Source: Albifimbria verrucaria (taxonomy: Eukaryota; Ascomycota; Sordariomycetes; Hypocreales; Stachybotryaceae). From it: a DNA stretch of 64,000 nucleotides. Positions 11,396 through 23,946 of this stretch are shown here, piece after piece. The stretch covers positions 1,984,001-2,048,000 of the forward strand of contig JAHREC010000045.1 of NCBI GenBank assembly GCA_020081605.1, written 5' to 3'. Every line of letters begins with the position of its first letter. Positions within the stretch are counted from its first letter, which is position 1. The notes under the pieces are model-generated. The model saw only the letters and a list, made by a program, of their open reading frames with translations, ran no database searches and was not told the DNA's origin. The position numbers and the translations under genes were made by a program.

Positions 11396-14300
11396 CTTCG
11401 TAGTGGACAAGAAAGAGGAGAACGATCTTCGAGTAGTAGTCGCGCAAAGGGAAGAAAAGGCCACGAGATGACAGGTCTTACATATAAGTAGATTGTAGCA
11501 ACTTACTAAAAATGGACGTGACGTATCCTTTGCGGATACTACGGCAGTTCTGATGGGGACCCATGCCCACGGGAAGAACGGCATGCTATGGTATAGTTCC
11601 CATGTCCTGCTTGGCCAAATGGGGCTTAGAGCCCATTCGACTGTGGAAAGTCAGCCTCCGGTGTTGTCAAGAGATGAACGCCTCATGGAGACTAAATGCT
11701 CTAAGTGGAATTTTATGCACCTTTGCGTGCTGAGTCGTCTGCGACACCGGTGACGGCGAGTAAGCGAGTTAGTCACGGTGAGATTCTCGGGCATGAGCAA
11801 GCAAACACTCGCACAAAATTGTGTAAATATATACGAGAATGGAATTTCCGATGGACTAAGGTTAGAAATTGCATCAGTCTTCTCTAGGAGTGCTTGCTAC
11901 AAATGTGTGTGGTTGTATTCCCAGAAACGCTGGCCAAGACGAACACGGTCGAGGGTGGTCTAGTGGCATTACCTTGGAAGAGAAATAGCATAACAGCAGC
12001 ACTGAATTTTTATTTTTATTTATATCATTCTATTATAATTCAAATTGGTTTGTATGATGGTAAGTTATGATCCTGAGGGTACCGTCAAGCCGGGTTGATT
12101 GAGTGTTTGCTTAAAGATATATTTCTGTGGATTGTTACAAGATAGTAAAAGTTATGACGAAAACCTAGACACCTTCGAAACACCAAATGACTATCTGTAA
12201 AATATTCAACACTATCCAATATTATTCGCATTATCCGTGTTGATAGTCTAGACACATCCAAGCTCTGGCCCCGGATCTTGACCATCTGTTCGTTTTTATC
12301 AACCAGGCCTCTAGTAAAAGTTTTCTCTTTCAGATCAGGCCAATACCTCTATTTGGCCCACTGTCCAACACGCTACAGCGGAATGGCTGCCTATTAAAAA
12401 CCAGAGAGTTCTTAGTGCCCTCAATACGCTGCTGGGGTATGGCCTATCATCCTGGGATTCAAGCCAATTTTATTCAAGAAGCAAAATGATTTCCAGACAG
12501 TATATGAGCTACAGCAAGGAGCTGAGACAATGTATTTACGAGGTCGTAGATGGCCAGTTGGTTATAAAGCCACGAAGGACTGTATTGATATGTAAACACA
12601 TTGTGTATCCAGAAGGTGGACTGGCCTGTCTGGCGTTGAACAGCGTAGCTGTTTTATCATAGATTTAAACGCTATTTCACATATTTTAGAAATTGTTGAG
12701 GCCTGTGTATTCATATATGGTACAGGAGAGCATGCGTGGTAGCCTAAGCCGGTGGGATCAAAAACTTGGTGTAAATGCAAAACTGGCGGTCCTGGGTGTG
12801 TCCTGTACTAATCATGAAAAATGCGGTAAAATATGAGAATGATGGCACGAATTGAGGATTCTGCGCACCATAAAGGGTTTGTTTATTTTCTTGCATGTTG
12901 TTCTCGACATTTTGGGGGAAGTACTCTTCCTAGATGACAAGCGACCATTCAAGTCCATGTATTGGCCCAACTTGATGACGGATACTGTTATTAGCACTTC
13001 GCCAAAGCATGACAGCTTCTAGCAAATGCCATTACAGTCCTGGGGTTCTTTTCTTCATTATAATTTAAAGATCTATCCGATATATGCAACTGGTGGTGCC
13101 ATTGCTGCGATTTGCCCATGCGGATATGCAGTGCTCCAGGGTACCAGAATTGATGCTTGAAGGCCTAAAATACTCATTGCATGCAACCATACAACTACTC
13201 AATCCCTGAACTTGGACGCTGTGCATCTCAAACCTGTCAACTGGAACTGTCGTAGCTTCGCCAACGGTTTGCATCCAAATCCAAGGTTTCGGGGACAGTT
13301 TGGAGCTCTGCGTGAAGGATCGCTAACAGCCATGCTTGAGAAATTGTCGAGGCACTGCCCTGTCAGCCAGAGCGGTTGGTTAGTGCCCGCAGCGTGGCTG
13401 AGCCAGTTCTCGGTGTCAACATTTCACCGTCGGCATCATTACATCGTACAGCACGTCAATTGAAGCTTACGCCGAATACGAATGTTTACAGCCTCACAAC
13501 TGGGGAATGCCTGTTGCGGCGACGTGAACGAAACCGCACGTGTCGTCTGACTTGTCGGGTCGCGACCGTGGAATATGGAGAGAGACACGCGGCAGATCTG
13601 ACTCCATTGAGAGCACGCCCCTGTTTAGCGCAGTTTGGGGACTTTGGTGGAACATTCCCCAGGCGTAAAGCCATGTAATCACCGGAGAGCAGTTGAGTAG
13701 AGCCCCGATCAGCATTTCCTGATTGATCAGTAGCGGATTGGAAATAGTTGAACAGAAATGCCGATATTCTTGACTCTCCAGCCTTTATTGGCATGAGTTC
13801 CATAAGTCACTAGTAGGCATGTCTCGGGAGCAAAAATAGCTGGATCATTAATGAAGAAACAAATCTGTGGGACTTGCCTTGCGTTTCGTAGGCCAACACC
13901 AGCATCACAACTCCTGACCCATCACCGCGGCAGTGGTAAAGCTGGCTGCGCTTCGGCCCGGGAACGGGAATAGAAACCCAGATCTAAACCGTGACAGTAC
14001 CCATCAGATAAACCGCTGCGACGATTCAGAAGGGCTACACATCAGGGGCACTGGGAGAGGAGCACCCCATGACAGCGAGCCACTAACTCGTTCTGCTCGC
14101 ACTCTGGACGGTCGCGTGCCCAATCTAGGCGGCTACGGCTCGAATAATGAGCGAGCCTACACTAATTAGGCGGCTGGAGAGGCACATGCTGCGAGGTGAT
14201 GTCCAGTTGTGGCGTGGCGAAGCGACCTGGTCCCAACTCAAACAGGATTCACCATTATTTCATCTTGGTTTCGAACCATCGGACGGTTTCATGCTCCGCA

Positions 14301-14460
14301 GCCGACCCTTGGACAGACGCCAATGCTGCGCCGATTCCAAAACAACTTAAATCGAACCCTGAGAGCATACATAGAAGATGTCCTGCGCGCTGCTTGATTG
14401 AATTGCGATACATTTTTTCTCTAAATATTTACAACCTCGATTGGACTCTGATTAAAAGCC
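11396..14460. other. Long intergenic region (3.1 kb)
   Basis: The left part is the NRAMP promoter. The middle (12000-13050) is AT-rich and has one open frame listed separately. The right part (13200-14400) is more GC-rich, with short overlapping frames but no recognisable motif. I saw no terminal repeats that would prove a transposon. Confidence 0.35.
12318..12662 (+). other. Unassigned 115-codon open frame without a good start
   Basis: The frame is open from just after a stop near 12315 to the TAG at 12660 and reads with plausible protein composition (AEWLPIKNQRVLSAL, then RRTVLICKHIVYPEGG). A possible splice acceptor (ctctttcag) sits at 12324-12332. No ATG precedes most of it and I recognise no family. 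It could be an exon, the remnant of a gene or chance. Confidence 0.2.
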
Positions 14461-15740
14461 ATGGCAGCGGTTATGCGACAGACGCCTGTTCCTCAGGTGG
14501 AGGCGAAGCCGTCCCCTTCTCGAGTGACAGACCTGGTCAAGGTAAGCACTTCCTTTTGTGCCCTCACTTGTTGAACGACAGGCTTATCCATATTGCCAGT
14601 TTCTTTCTACTCTCAAAGGTGACCTCGCCAACATTACAGCACCCCATCATTTCTCGCACCATCTTCAGTAGTCGAGAACCCGCGCTGCTGGGCCCAGCGA
14701 CCGGCAGTCTTCGCAGCCCCAGCTCTAGAAGAAGATGCCCTGAAGCGCAGCTTGTTGGTATTGCGCATGTTCCTAATCGGCCTTCGCAGCCAATTCTACA
14801 TAGCCGGCGGACCCAACGTCAGCATCAAGAAGCCGCTCAATGCATTCCTGGGCGAAATTTTCCTTGCATCCTTCACGGATGCTCAGACGAGCACCAAGAC
14901 GAAAATGGTGTCTGAGCAAGTCAGCCATCATCCACCGATCACGGCAATGCACATATCCAGTCCGGAGCACGGCATTCGGGCGGATGGATACGCCCGTGTC
15001 GAGATGACCTTTTCCGGCTCGTTGAACATCCGCCATATTGGCCACACCACTCTGCACATTGACAAATACAACGAAGACTACCTACTGCCGTTCCCCAACG
15101 TTCAAGTGCGCGGGTTCTTATCTGCATGCATTTATCCGGAAATCTGGGGAACTTACAAGCTCACTTCCACCTCGGGATACGTTTCTGAAATCACATTTTC
15201 TGGAGCAGGATTCCTCCGCGGAAAGAAGAAGAACTATTTCGAGGCGAAGGTGTATCACAGGGAAAGCCCAAAAGACATCAAGTACAAGCTGTCAGGAGTA
15301 TGGAGCGAAGGTTGGCAAGTCACAGATGGATCCACAGGCAAAATCTTGGAGACGTATGAAGTCGAGGCTCTTGAGAATCAGCCTGCGCCTATGGAAGTAG
15401 CTTCCATCGAGGAACAGGATCCGTGGGAGTCGCGGCGCGCTTGGAAGGATGTACTACGCGGCATCGAGGATGGTGACTGGACAGCCACATCAAGGTCCAA
15501 GCAGGCCGTCGAGGAAGCTCAACGACGAATGAGACAGGAGGAGAAGCTGGAGGGACGAGCGTGGGAACCCCTGCTCTTCGAAAGCATCCCTGGCGACCAG
15601 CATGAGATCTTCTACAGGCTAACGAAGGGGACAATGTAGCGTTAGGAGATCTGGAGACACGTGGCGTCTGGAAACTCAAGGATGCAGCGGTTGACAAGCT
15701 CCAAAAGCCTTATAGAGGAGAGCTCACACCTGCTGGATGA
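14461..15740 (+). CDS. Oxysterol-binding protein-related (OSBP/Kes1-like) lipid-transfer protein (two frame breaks)
   Basis: Short-type OSBP/ORP protein that exchanges sterol and phosphoinositide between membranes in the cytosol. Exons are 14461-14541 and 14600-15740. The family signature EQVSHHPP is at about nt 14914-14937, preceded by KKPLNAFLGEIF, the usual lead-in of the lipid pocket. Length (about 407 residues) suits the Kes1/Osh4 type with no PH or ankyrin domain. There are two one-base breaks at homopolymers, TTT 14650-14652 and GGGG 15627-15630. With both counted, exon 2 closes at the TGA at 15738. As given, the reading frame would stop early at 15639 and lose the last 33 or so residues, including the conserved C-terminal KLxxPYRGEL-type end. 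Confidence 0.88.
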
Positions 15741-17229
15741 GTGATTTTCTGTTTATGGATTCTAGTGTCATTTTGTCAAAGAATAGCGAGCATTATTTGT
15801 ATTTAATCTAATCATGATCATACCGAGTCGGAGGAGACCTCACTTTGTTAGAGCCATCGAACCGTCACATTCGACTGCAGCCGGGCGGTATCACCTCCAA
15901 GTATTCCAAAATGGAATGTGTTTGGCCAGAAGCTCCCACAGAGCATCAGCCTCACCGCTTCTGACTTTCCACTTCACTGAGTTTGACTTGCGTAAGTGTC
16001 AATCTCTTGTCCAGCTCCACCATGCCTTATCGAGGATGGTTCTCTCAGCCTTAACCGAGTCCAGATTCGCTCTCCAGCGGTTCAACGCTAAGCGTATGGG
16101 TGACTTCAGGCGTTCGGCATACGAGCACAAGCGTTAATTGGATCGTTAGCCTGACCCAAACCAAGGAAGACGATGGCTGGTCTTCGAAAACGAGCTCGTG
16201 GTTAAGAGACAAGGAGCCTAGCGCACCTAGTGTATGAAGGTAAGCCAAGGCGGGACGGCCATCATCCGAGGAGGCATCAGTCGACATCAGGCTTATGAGA
16301 TCTTAATGGGTGGGATTACGGTATTGAAGAGGGAAAGTGCCTTTCGATTCAATTTGAGGTGTTAATGAAGGGCATCTTGTGAGTTGCCAACTCAATCGCG
16401 TATTATTTAGTATACCCATCTTGTCAAACTAGAATTGACGTTATGCTGCTCGGCTGATTCACACACTGAGCAGCTAATGGGCTGTAAGGGACATAAAACA
16501 AGTTAAACAGGGATCACAGCCTATCTACAGAGAAAGGCACATGAAATAAATTGAGAAGTCATCCGATGGATTATCGTCTGCTTGCAGTGCCCTGCAGTAA
16601 GGCACATTCCTGGCCTGCTTATACATGCAGCTCCGTGACTCGTGCGAGAAGCTATCCTTTTATCTACTCGCTCGTATTGAGCGCCTTCAGTGCAGCCAGT
16701 CTTGGTGGTTGCGCAGGACCTGATCACATGTTTCTCTGCTCCTGAGCGTGTGTTACATGTGCGTGGCACAGTTGTCGCCCTTTTCAGGTGCGCAAAGCCT
16801 GGACCCTGTCCTGCCTGTATCATACGCGTTACAGAACCAGTTGGCAGGGATGCGGTTATCTTAGCCTCAGAAACAAATGCCAATGGAGTGCCGTTTCGTA
16901 ATTGCCTTGGCGGCGCTTAGGCCTTGTTGGTCGACAAAACCTGGGCGTGAAGGCTCAGCCTCTGTGGTAGCGTCGACTCCACACAGGTCTGCACACACGG
17001 GGATTGAATCGTCCGACCGGGGAACTAAGATTTGACGCAGAGACTGTCTCACCGGTCAACACTGAAAGCGAATTTCTAGGGCGACAAATAAACCCGAGGT
17101 AACGACTTAAGATGGCTCATGTAAGCTGGCGACCATATACCAGTTATTTTCTTGAAGACCCCTTATGAAGGCCAATACTGACCTGCAACATCTGCCTATC
17201 CTGGTACTGACAAACAAACGCAAGTCACA
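15741..17229. other. Intergenic (1.5 kb)
   Basis: No supported gene. Contains the 3' end of the OSBP gene and the promoter side of the P450 at 17230. Open frames at 16050-16900 on both strands lack motifs and look like chance. Confidence 0.4.
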
Positions 17230-18818
17230 ATGGGTTCGATACCCCTACCTCCTCCCCACACTATGCAGAGCATGTCCTCGTGGACCAAGCTAGGGTTCAT
17301 TGTAGCGGTTTGCAGTACGTTTGCTTTCGTTCGGTGGCTAGCAAAGAAGCTCAACGCGCCCAAGATCACACGGCATGGTTTTCCCCTAAGGTAAGTCGCA
17401 AGCCGCGATGGCCTCGTCTTGAATTGTATGCTCACACTGGGAACTATAGAAAACCCCAGGTACTTTACCGCTTGTTGGTAACGGATTGAAGTTTCTCCAG
17501 CCTAGAGAGAAGCTATTCGATTGGTTCACTGAATGCATCAATCTGTACGGCCATGAAACCTTACACATCACGGTCCCTACTCTGCCGCCTGGTGTCATTA
17601 TCTCCGACCCTGCGAACGTTGAGTTTGTCTTCAAAAACGTCGATGTCTTCCAAAAGGCCACTTCTTCAAGGACAAGCTCAAGGATTTATTCGGCGACGGC
17701 ATTCTCAACGCTGATGGTGACCTCTGGAGGCGACAGCGCAAGGTGGGCTCGCAGCTCCTCTCGACTGCAAACCTGAAGCTGCTGGCGGACACTGAATTGC
17801 CTACGCTTCTACGAGAAAGCGCTCAGTCGCTCAACTCAGTTGCCGATACAGGACAAGCAGTTGACTTGGATGCAGTGGTCCAAGAGCTCACAACCAAGCT
17901 GATGAGCAAGACGATCTACGGTATGGAGATGCATAGCAAAGATGACTTTACAATGGCATTCGACTACGTATCCGGCGCAGCTGCTACACGCTTTCAAAAT
18001 CCTCTATGGTTCCTCTTTGAGCCTTTTACGGGCGCCAAGTTGAGGGCGGCTAGCCGATTGATCAAGGCCCACGGCGAGCGCCTGGTATCGCACGCCATTT
18101 CGGCTCACAAGCATCGCACGACAGCTACTCCTGAAAAGCTGGGACATGTTTCTGAATCTTTCCTAAATGCTTTATTTGACTCTCTAGGGGCTGAGAAGCT
18201 GGTTGCGGATTCAGCACAGGCTTTTCTCTCTGCTGGAAGGGACACCGTAGCCCAGGCTCTGGCATGGACATTCTATCTTCTCATAAAGCATCCAAAGGTT
18301 GCTGAGCAAGTGCGTATGATGGCACAAGATGGCTATGTCCCCGAAAGCGACGGTTGCGGCCCCAATTCCATCCGGAACGCCTCGACAGTGCAGCAGTCTC
18401 ATACATAACAGCCATCTTTTACGAATCCACCCGATTATTCCCCCACTTCCTTTCCAGCTGCGCCAAGTTCAAGAAGATGTAAGCTTGCCCGACGGCACGT
18501 TTCTCCCAAGGAATCCATTCTCGTCTGGTGTCCATGGGCCATGAGTCGTTCTAAGCAGATTTGGGGAAGCGACGCAGACGAATTCAAGCCTGAAAGATGG
18601 TTGGTAGACGGACAGATCCGTCAGAAGAGCACAGGAGAGTTCCCAGTGTTCCATGGAGGTGCTAGATACTGTCTGGGGAAAAACCTGGCTGAACTGCTCG
18701 CTGTGCGTATCATATCGACGGTGCTCTCCTGTTCGATCTATCGCCAGCCTACGAAGGCGATAAAACAAGCCGAACTCACCTGACGCTCCCGATGGACGGG
18801 GCTTGGAAGTTTACGTGA
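17230..18818 (+). CDS. Cytochrome P450, fatty-acid/alkane hydroxylase type (six frame breaks)
   Basis: Microsomal P450. Exons are 17230-17390 and 17450-18818. Order: N-terminal membrane anchor (WTKLGFIVAVCSTFAFVRWL), proline hinge (TPGTLPLVGNG), C-helix WRRQRK, I-helix AGRDT, K-helix ESTR, PERW, and heme loop FHGGARYCLGK with the proximal Cys. The WRRQRK and AGRDT combination is typical of the CYP52/CYP63/CYP704/CYP94 group that hydroxylates fatty acids and alkanes; substrate assignment is inference. Frame breaks occur at 17383-17386, 17656-17657, 18354-18355, 18440-18444, 18515-18516 and 18722-18728. Counting one lost base at each, exon 2 comes to exactly 458 codons and ends at the TGA at 18816. 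The density of breaks makes this the most damaged gene model in the window. Confidence 0.82.
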
Positions 18819-19482
18819 GTCGAAGACCTTCCTGACCTGGTGTAAAAAGCGCACTTGGGGATGGGGACTTTACGAAGTAATGATAATTGTATTTTTCATG
18901 CATAGCGAGGCTACCTAGCTAGGAGGCATTGTACAAGTATACACTCATGAATAGTGTTTTTGGAGTCTTGAGTTGGAATATGTATTACCTCGTGGATATC
19001 TCTCTATGCTCTTTGTTGATGAGTAAATAGTTCTTGGAAGAGAGACCAGCCTATTGGAACAAGGCAAGTTGTTTTTAGCAGAATTATAAAGCAAGATTTT
19101 AAGTCGCTATGTTTAGGATGTGATGCCTGAATTTTGAGATTTTACACCCAAAGCGACCTTGTTGTTTTCCTCCAAATCTCCATATCACCACCACCACCAC
19201 CAAGATGAACTGTCCCAATTATCCGGCGTACAAGCTTAGCGGTTGATAGGACCTTATTACAGCCGAATACCAGTTTCTGCCATACAACATTCGATAGGGA
19301 AGAAGGCTGGAAATTATCGAAGAGGATCTACGTTAGAGAGCTTTAAATCGGATTTTCGCATGCTTGACGGCTGACTTCATAGATATAATCCAACTAGAAA
19401 CATATTCCCAGAGATTAGAAATACTTAATTACGGAGAAAATATTTGTTGGTACTTGTTGCCCGTAACTCGGGAAGCAGACGT
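18819..19482. other. Intergenic, AT-rich
   Basis: 664 bp between the P450 and the membrane-protein gene. Apart from a short CAC/CCA microsatellite near 19186 I see nothing in it. Confidence 0.4.
19186..19202. repeat. (CAC)n microsatellite
   Basis: About six tandem CAC units. Purely a simple repeat. Confidence 0.7.
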
Positions 19483-20060
19483 CTATGTCTTGACTGGACC
19501 AGGTATAGTATCTGCAACAGTATGTTGCTTGGAGAGTGATTCGAGAGCTTCATACAAGAAAATGAGGAGCAACAGAACACTGACTCCGCCTAATACAAGA
19601 AGCCCTGCGTCAAAAAACCCCAATTGGTTCCAACCCACTGCTTGGTATTTGGCAAACAGCGGATAAGCCTTACATACATTGCCTGTATGATATACGATTC
19701 GCAACCAATAGTAAAAACTGTCCCAAGCCTTTGCTGAAACCACTGAAAGGTGTTAAATTGCTTCTCGGGCTTGGGGGTGGGAGGGTTCATGAGCACATAC
19801 TGACTTCCTCGGATCAAAGCTTTATGAGGATAGAGTAAGCGAGGATCGAATAATCCTTGATTATTGAGAGAACTTGAATTGTTTGTTGCCGCGACGATCC
19901 CGATTTTACAGACTATAGTAACCACGACGAAATTCAAGTTCAACGAAATATTTTCGAATTTGGAAACAAGATGAAAAAGGAATGAGGAGGTGCTCCTGAC
20001 CAAATTTTTTGACTGATATAGGGGTAAATCTTCCTCAGAGGGATCATGGTGGCTTAGCAA
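19483..20060 (-). CDS. Hypothetical small membrane protein (frame break)
   Basis: I do not recognise the family. The minus-strand frame opens with MLSHHDPSEEDLPLYQ, has a hydrophobic segment (LNFVVVTIVCKIGIVAA, roughly residues 41-57), a polar stretch with PPTPKPEKQFNTFQW, and a second hydrophobic segment near the C-terminus (AGLLVLGGVSVLLLLIFLYE). The frame changes by one base around 19735-19745; counting that base gives 193 codons ending at the TAG at 19483. Two hydrophobic segments joined by an aromatic-rich stretch suggest an integral membrane protein. Both the start and the break are uncertain. Confidence 0.45.
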
Positions 20061-20365
20061 ATGAGTGGCAAGGAATGATACTATTCCCGGAACACTCTGT
20101 TGGTTGCAGCCAACACGAAATATAACACGTATTGAAAATGGTGTGTATCAGAAAGTTTCTTAGAGAATGACAACCATGGCATTTTTGCCTACTTTCACGT
20201 GATTTATTCATAAATATGAAACTATGAATGATTCAATTTCCGTCACATAGAATAAATGTTGTCGGCTCTGGCCCCGTTCCTCAGATCAGCCTTGTCCTTT
20301 GGCCTTGACGGTAGATTCTAAGGGCAGCCCGAGTAGCCTGGATACAGACTAAGTAGCCAAAATTA

Positions 20366-20566
20366 TTAGCATTTGTATATGTATGATTTTGCCGAGAAGC
20401 AGGGAGAGAAATACCCAGGGCAAAGCAGATTTAAGCACCTTCCCATGCACTCATTATTGCACCAGGTTGAACTTGTGCCGCATCGCTTGTTGCAGTCCGA
20501 AATGCAGCCAGCATTGACACCGGTGGCTAGAGCCAAGAGTGGAACAAAAAGAGTAAAGAGCTTCAT
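20366..20566 (-). CDS. Small secreted cysteine-rich peptide
   Basis: 66-residue secreted peptide. Residues 1-19 are a clear signal peptide (MKLFTLFVPLLALATGVNA). The mature part of about 47 residues holds nine cysteines at 21, 25, 29, 36, 40, 44, 49, 56 and 66, with repeated CxxxC spacing. CxxxC pairs are seen in helical-hairpin antimicrobial or protease-inhibitor peptides, but that similarity is only spacing. The odd cysteine number leaves room for a dimer, a free thiol or a different 3' end: a GT-like donor after codon 43 and an acceptor near 20350 could splice away the last residues. Candidate effector or antimicrobial peptide; no function can be assigned. It shows no frame break. Confidence 0.6.
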   Translation of the reverse strand: MKLFTLFVPLLALATGVNAGCISDCNKRCGTSSTWCNNECMGRCLNLLCPGYFSPCFSAKSYIYKC

Positions 20567-22509
20567 ATTGGATGATCTTCTTCACGTCTGAGAGACAAGG
20601 TTGGAGAAATGCTGGGTAGTATATGAGGGATTTGGTTGGGTTGCCGGAACATGAAGCATATTTATATCCATGAGAAAAACAAGAAAATCAAGCGAGTGTT
20701 CCAAGTTCCCAGAAAATGATTAGTATATTGCCTTAGAATATAGTCCATTTAACGCCATGCGATCTACAGACAGGGCACATGTTACCGCTAACCAGGTGTG
20801 TTAGCTCTGCATCTGTGTCAATTGGTTGATCGGTGGACATCGGGCCATCGGCGTATGTCGCCTAATACGCCACCCGGATGCAGTTCTAAAAAGGAAACAG
20901 CCACAGGATTACAATAGGTTCGCGTCTGGAGAACTTGGACACATGGTATGTGCTCATATTTAGGCTATTCAGCATTATACACAGAATCTGTTGAGCTGGT
21001 TTCAGCCAATGCAGCCATCGCAGGACTGTTTTTCAGCTGTTACGGATTGCCAGTTCGAGCGGAACCATGTCTTTGAATGGCTTAGTATTCGAAATATTCA
21101 AGCCACCGGATTTTAGATAGTTTGTCCATATGCTTGTGGCTGCCAAGCGAGAAACTGTCATGTGCCATGTCCTCTTCCTTTAAGCTGGCCTAGTGACATG
21201 TCTTTTACATGTTGCAGTGTCTGATAGGCACGTGTGATCATGTAAAACAGTAATGTTTACAATTCCACTTAGACTAACAAGCAGTGTTCCTAAGAGGCTA
21301 GAGCGGTTGAATGGGGCTTTCTCTCTTTATTGACAACGTAACCATGGGATCCAGTACTTGACTACCAGAAGGGAAGCTTGACTATACTAATGGCTGACGA
21401 TAGGGATGTAACTGGTTGGTACAAGTTCATGTTGCTTCAGTATCAGTGCAATAGATAGCACGAGATTTGTGTAGGAAGTCGTTTTTCTTTTTGTAACCAA
21501 GAAGATTCAGTAGTTTTGAAATCATTTCCCAAGGTCATCAAGGAGGCCTCATTAGTTCAATGACTATGGAGCTATTTTGCTACAACACGATGTTGTAAAG
21601 TCTGGTTCCGATAGCAGATGGGATATCCAAATGAGTTTGGTACCACTTTTGACTAACTTAAGCTCTATTAACCCCTTCGTTGATAAGAGGTCGAATCTAT
21701 AGAACAGAAAGAAAAGCCGAGGACTTGCCGACACTTCATGACCACTTGCAATATCGATCTGCAAGCGATGTCGGCTCAAATGATCCCCAACTTCAACAAG
21801 CCCCGTTGACATAAAGCGGCACATCTTCGGTCAACAAATTAGAATCTCTTTAAGAGTGCTGGGATTATTTGTCTTAGCTTACTTTTCCCACAATTCTTAA
21901 GCAAGGGTGAAGGGTTGTCCATTCCCATGTTGTTGGACATATTTCTCCCAGCACGGATTACCGACTATCATAAAGGGGACTAGGTATACATCCTCAGTAC
22001 ATTTTGTTCCCAAAGCCAATGTAACCCAATTCAGGATAAAGTGAAGCCCAGAGTGAATAATTTTGAGTCGGCTGTCCGAAACCCGGATCGAACTGCTCGT
22101 AATAGAACCTTGCGCCTCCTCTCTGCCCACTAGTCTATGGAGACCCAGTGGGGAAGCGATAACGTCCGAATCTTGCCTCTGTTTCGCTGAAGCATGGTCA
22201 AGTGTGAGAAGGCTCTCGAGCCCCTCATTGTGTTTCCCGACTACCGGTTGCCGACCAGTTGCCAAGATGACTCCGCCTGGTAGGATGTGAAGAATGGAGC
22301 AAGGCTATGGACAGAAACAGAAGGTCTTCGTATCATCCATGCGATTGCGCCGTCATCGCATTAGATCATCACGGTGTTTCCTCCCGAGACCTTCACGCTA
22401 TCGCGCTATCTATCGACTTCGTTATGCATGACTATAAAAAGCTACGTTGGCCAGTGCCTAGTCTTGTCATTATGCTTTGGTCATCGGGTCCATTTACACA
22501 AAGCTCACC
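20567..22509. other. Intergenic (1.9 kb)
   Basis: No supported gene. Frames at 21560-22300 are short and motif-free. A tRNA-like patch near 22080-22150 on the minus strand was considered and rejected. Confidence 0.4.
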
Positions 22510-23946
22510 ATGCTCAACACACTATCTTTACTGGTTCTCCTTGCAATTGCAAGTCCCACTGCTGTTAATGCTTTGGTCCCCGAAATGACTCCGTAAGCCC
22601 ACATTTTGACGCTGTTGTCGACTTTGTGGGGTTGATACAAGAGGAAATTTGGCCCATCAATCAAGAGATTCATGAGAATCCTGAACTGGGATGGGAGGAA
22701 GAACGAGCGCACAAGCTGCTGACAGATTTCTTGGAGAGCCAAGACGGGTGGGTTGTCACAAAGAGCGCGTACGATATTAGCACAGCTTTCGTGGCTGTAT
22801 TCGAAGGAGAAGGTGATGGTCCAGTTGTCTCATTTAACGCAGAATATGGTGAGTTGATTTGCACGCTCCGCTGGATGTGATACATACTAATTGGTGTAGA
22901 TGCCTTGCCTCAGTTGGGCCATGCTTGCGGCCACAACCTAATCGCTTCTTCTTCTGTCGCGGCGGCTCTCGCAACCGCAAAGATAGTGAAGGATGAGAAA
23001 CTTGGTGGCAAGGTCATTCTATTTGGCACACCTGCCGAAGAGAGTGAGTTATCTCTCAAGCATTACTAGTCTATCGCTCCTAACACGACGAAGGTCTTGG
23101 TGGCAAGATCAAAATGCTTGAAGCAGGCATTTTTGAAGATTACAAGATTGATGTCTCCATCATGGCGCATCCGTCCACCAGTGACACCCCTTACGCCATC
23201 ACATCCTCTACTGACCGACTCGACCTCGAGTACATTGGCAAGGAAGCTCATGCTTCTGCTTCTCCTTACGAAGGAATTAATGCACAGGATGCTTTGATTC
23301 TGGCCTACAATGCTATTTCAATGCTTCGCCAACAGTCAGTCTCAACAGACCAAATCCATGGTATCATCAACTCTGGTGGATCGCGCATCAATGTGATACC
23401 CAATCTGGCAACTGCTTCCTTTCAAATCCGTTCGAAAGATGAAAACTCATTAGAGAAATGGACCGACAGACTGTTGGCCTGCTTTAAAGCAGGTGCTATT
23501 GCAACCGGGGCAGAGCTGAATCTTACCATGCGGCCTTACGGCTATGCCAACATGGTTACCAACGATATCATGGCAGAATCTTATGCCAAGTGGTTCACTG
23601 GTCTCGGTGGTGCACTGCCCGACCCAATCATCGACAAGCTGCGCGAACCTTCCGGTAGTACTGATCAGGGCGATGTCAGCCATGCCTTCCCTGCGATCCA
23701 CCCATTCTTTGCCATTGTTACAGCCAATGGGACAGCCCCGCAACCGGTCCACACACTGTCGCATTTGAAGCAGCATCTGGAAGCCGGCCTGCTTTTGACA
23801 GGGCTATGAGGGCAGCCAAAGGACTGGCTGGTGTAGCTGTTGATATTCTGACAACAGATGGCATGCTAGCCAGCATCAAGGAGGAATTTGAGGACCGGGA
23901 ATTGGCGAAGAGACTTGTGCGATCGTTGTTTGTCCAAAGCAGATAG
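22510..23946 (+). CDS. Secreted M20-family metallopeptidase/amidohydrolase (two frame breaks)
   Basis: Zinc-dependent peptidase of the M20 family, closest in layout to the PM20D2/aminoacylase-like dipeptidases. Exons are 22510-22848, 22900-23043 and 23094-23946. The ATG at 22510 gives a signal peptide (MLNTLSLLVLLAIASPTAVN). Motifs: NPELGWEE, DALP following the first splice junction, GHACGHN with a metal-binding His, and FGTPAEE with the catalytic/metal Glu pair. A dimerisation domain follows (about nt 23210-23550). Breaks at 22578-22581 (C run, just after the signal peptide) and 23742-23743 (AA). Counting one base at each, all three exons close at the TAG at 23944. Unspliced and uncorrected, the protein would lose its last 50 or so residues. 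Confidence 0.82.

Noticed and set aside
11945..11990. A-box-like word tggtctagtgg
   Set aside because: No B-box, stems or terminator nearby.
22040..22150. tRNA-like patch on the minus strand (A-box and B-box-like words)
   Set aside because: Acceptor and T-stem do not pair and the B-box lacks a base; at most a decayed relic.
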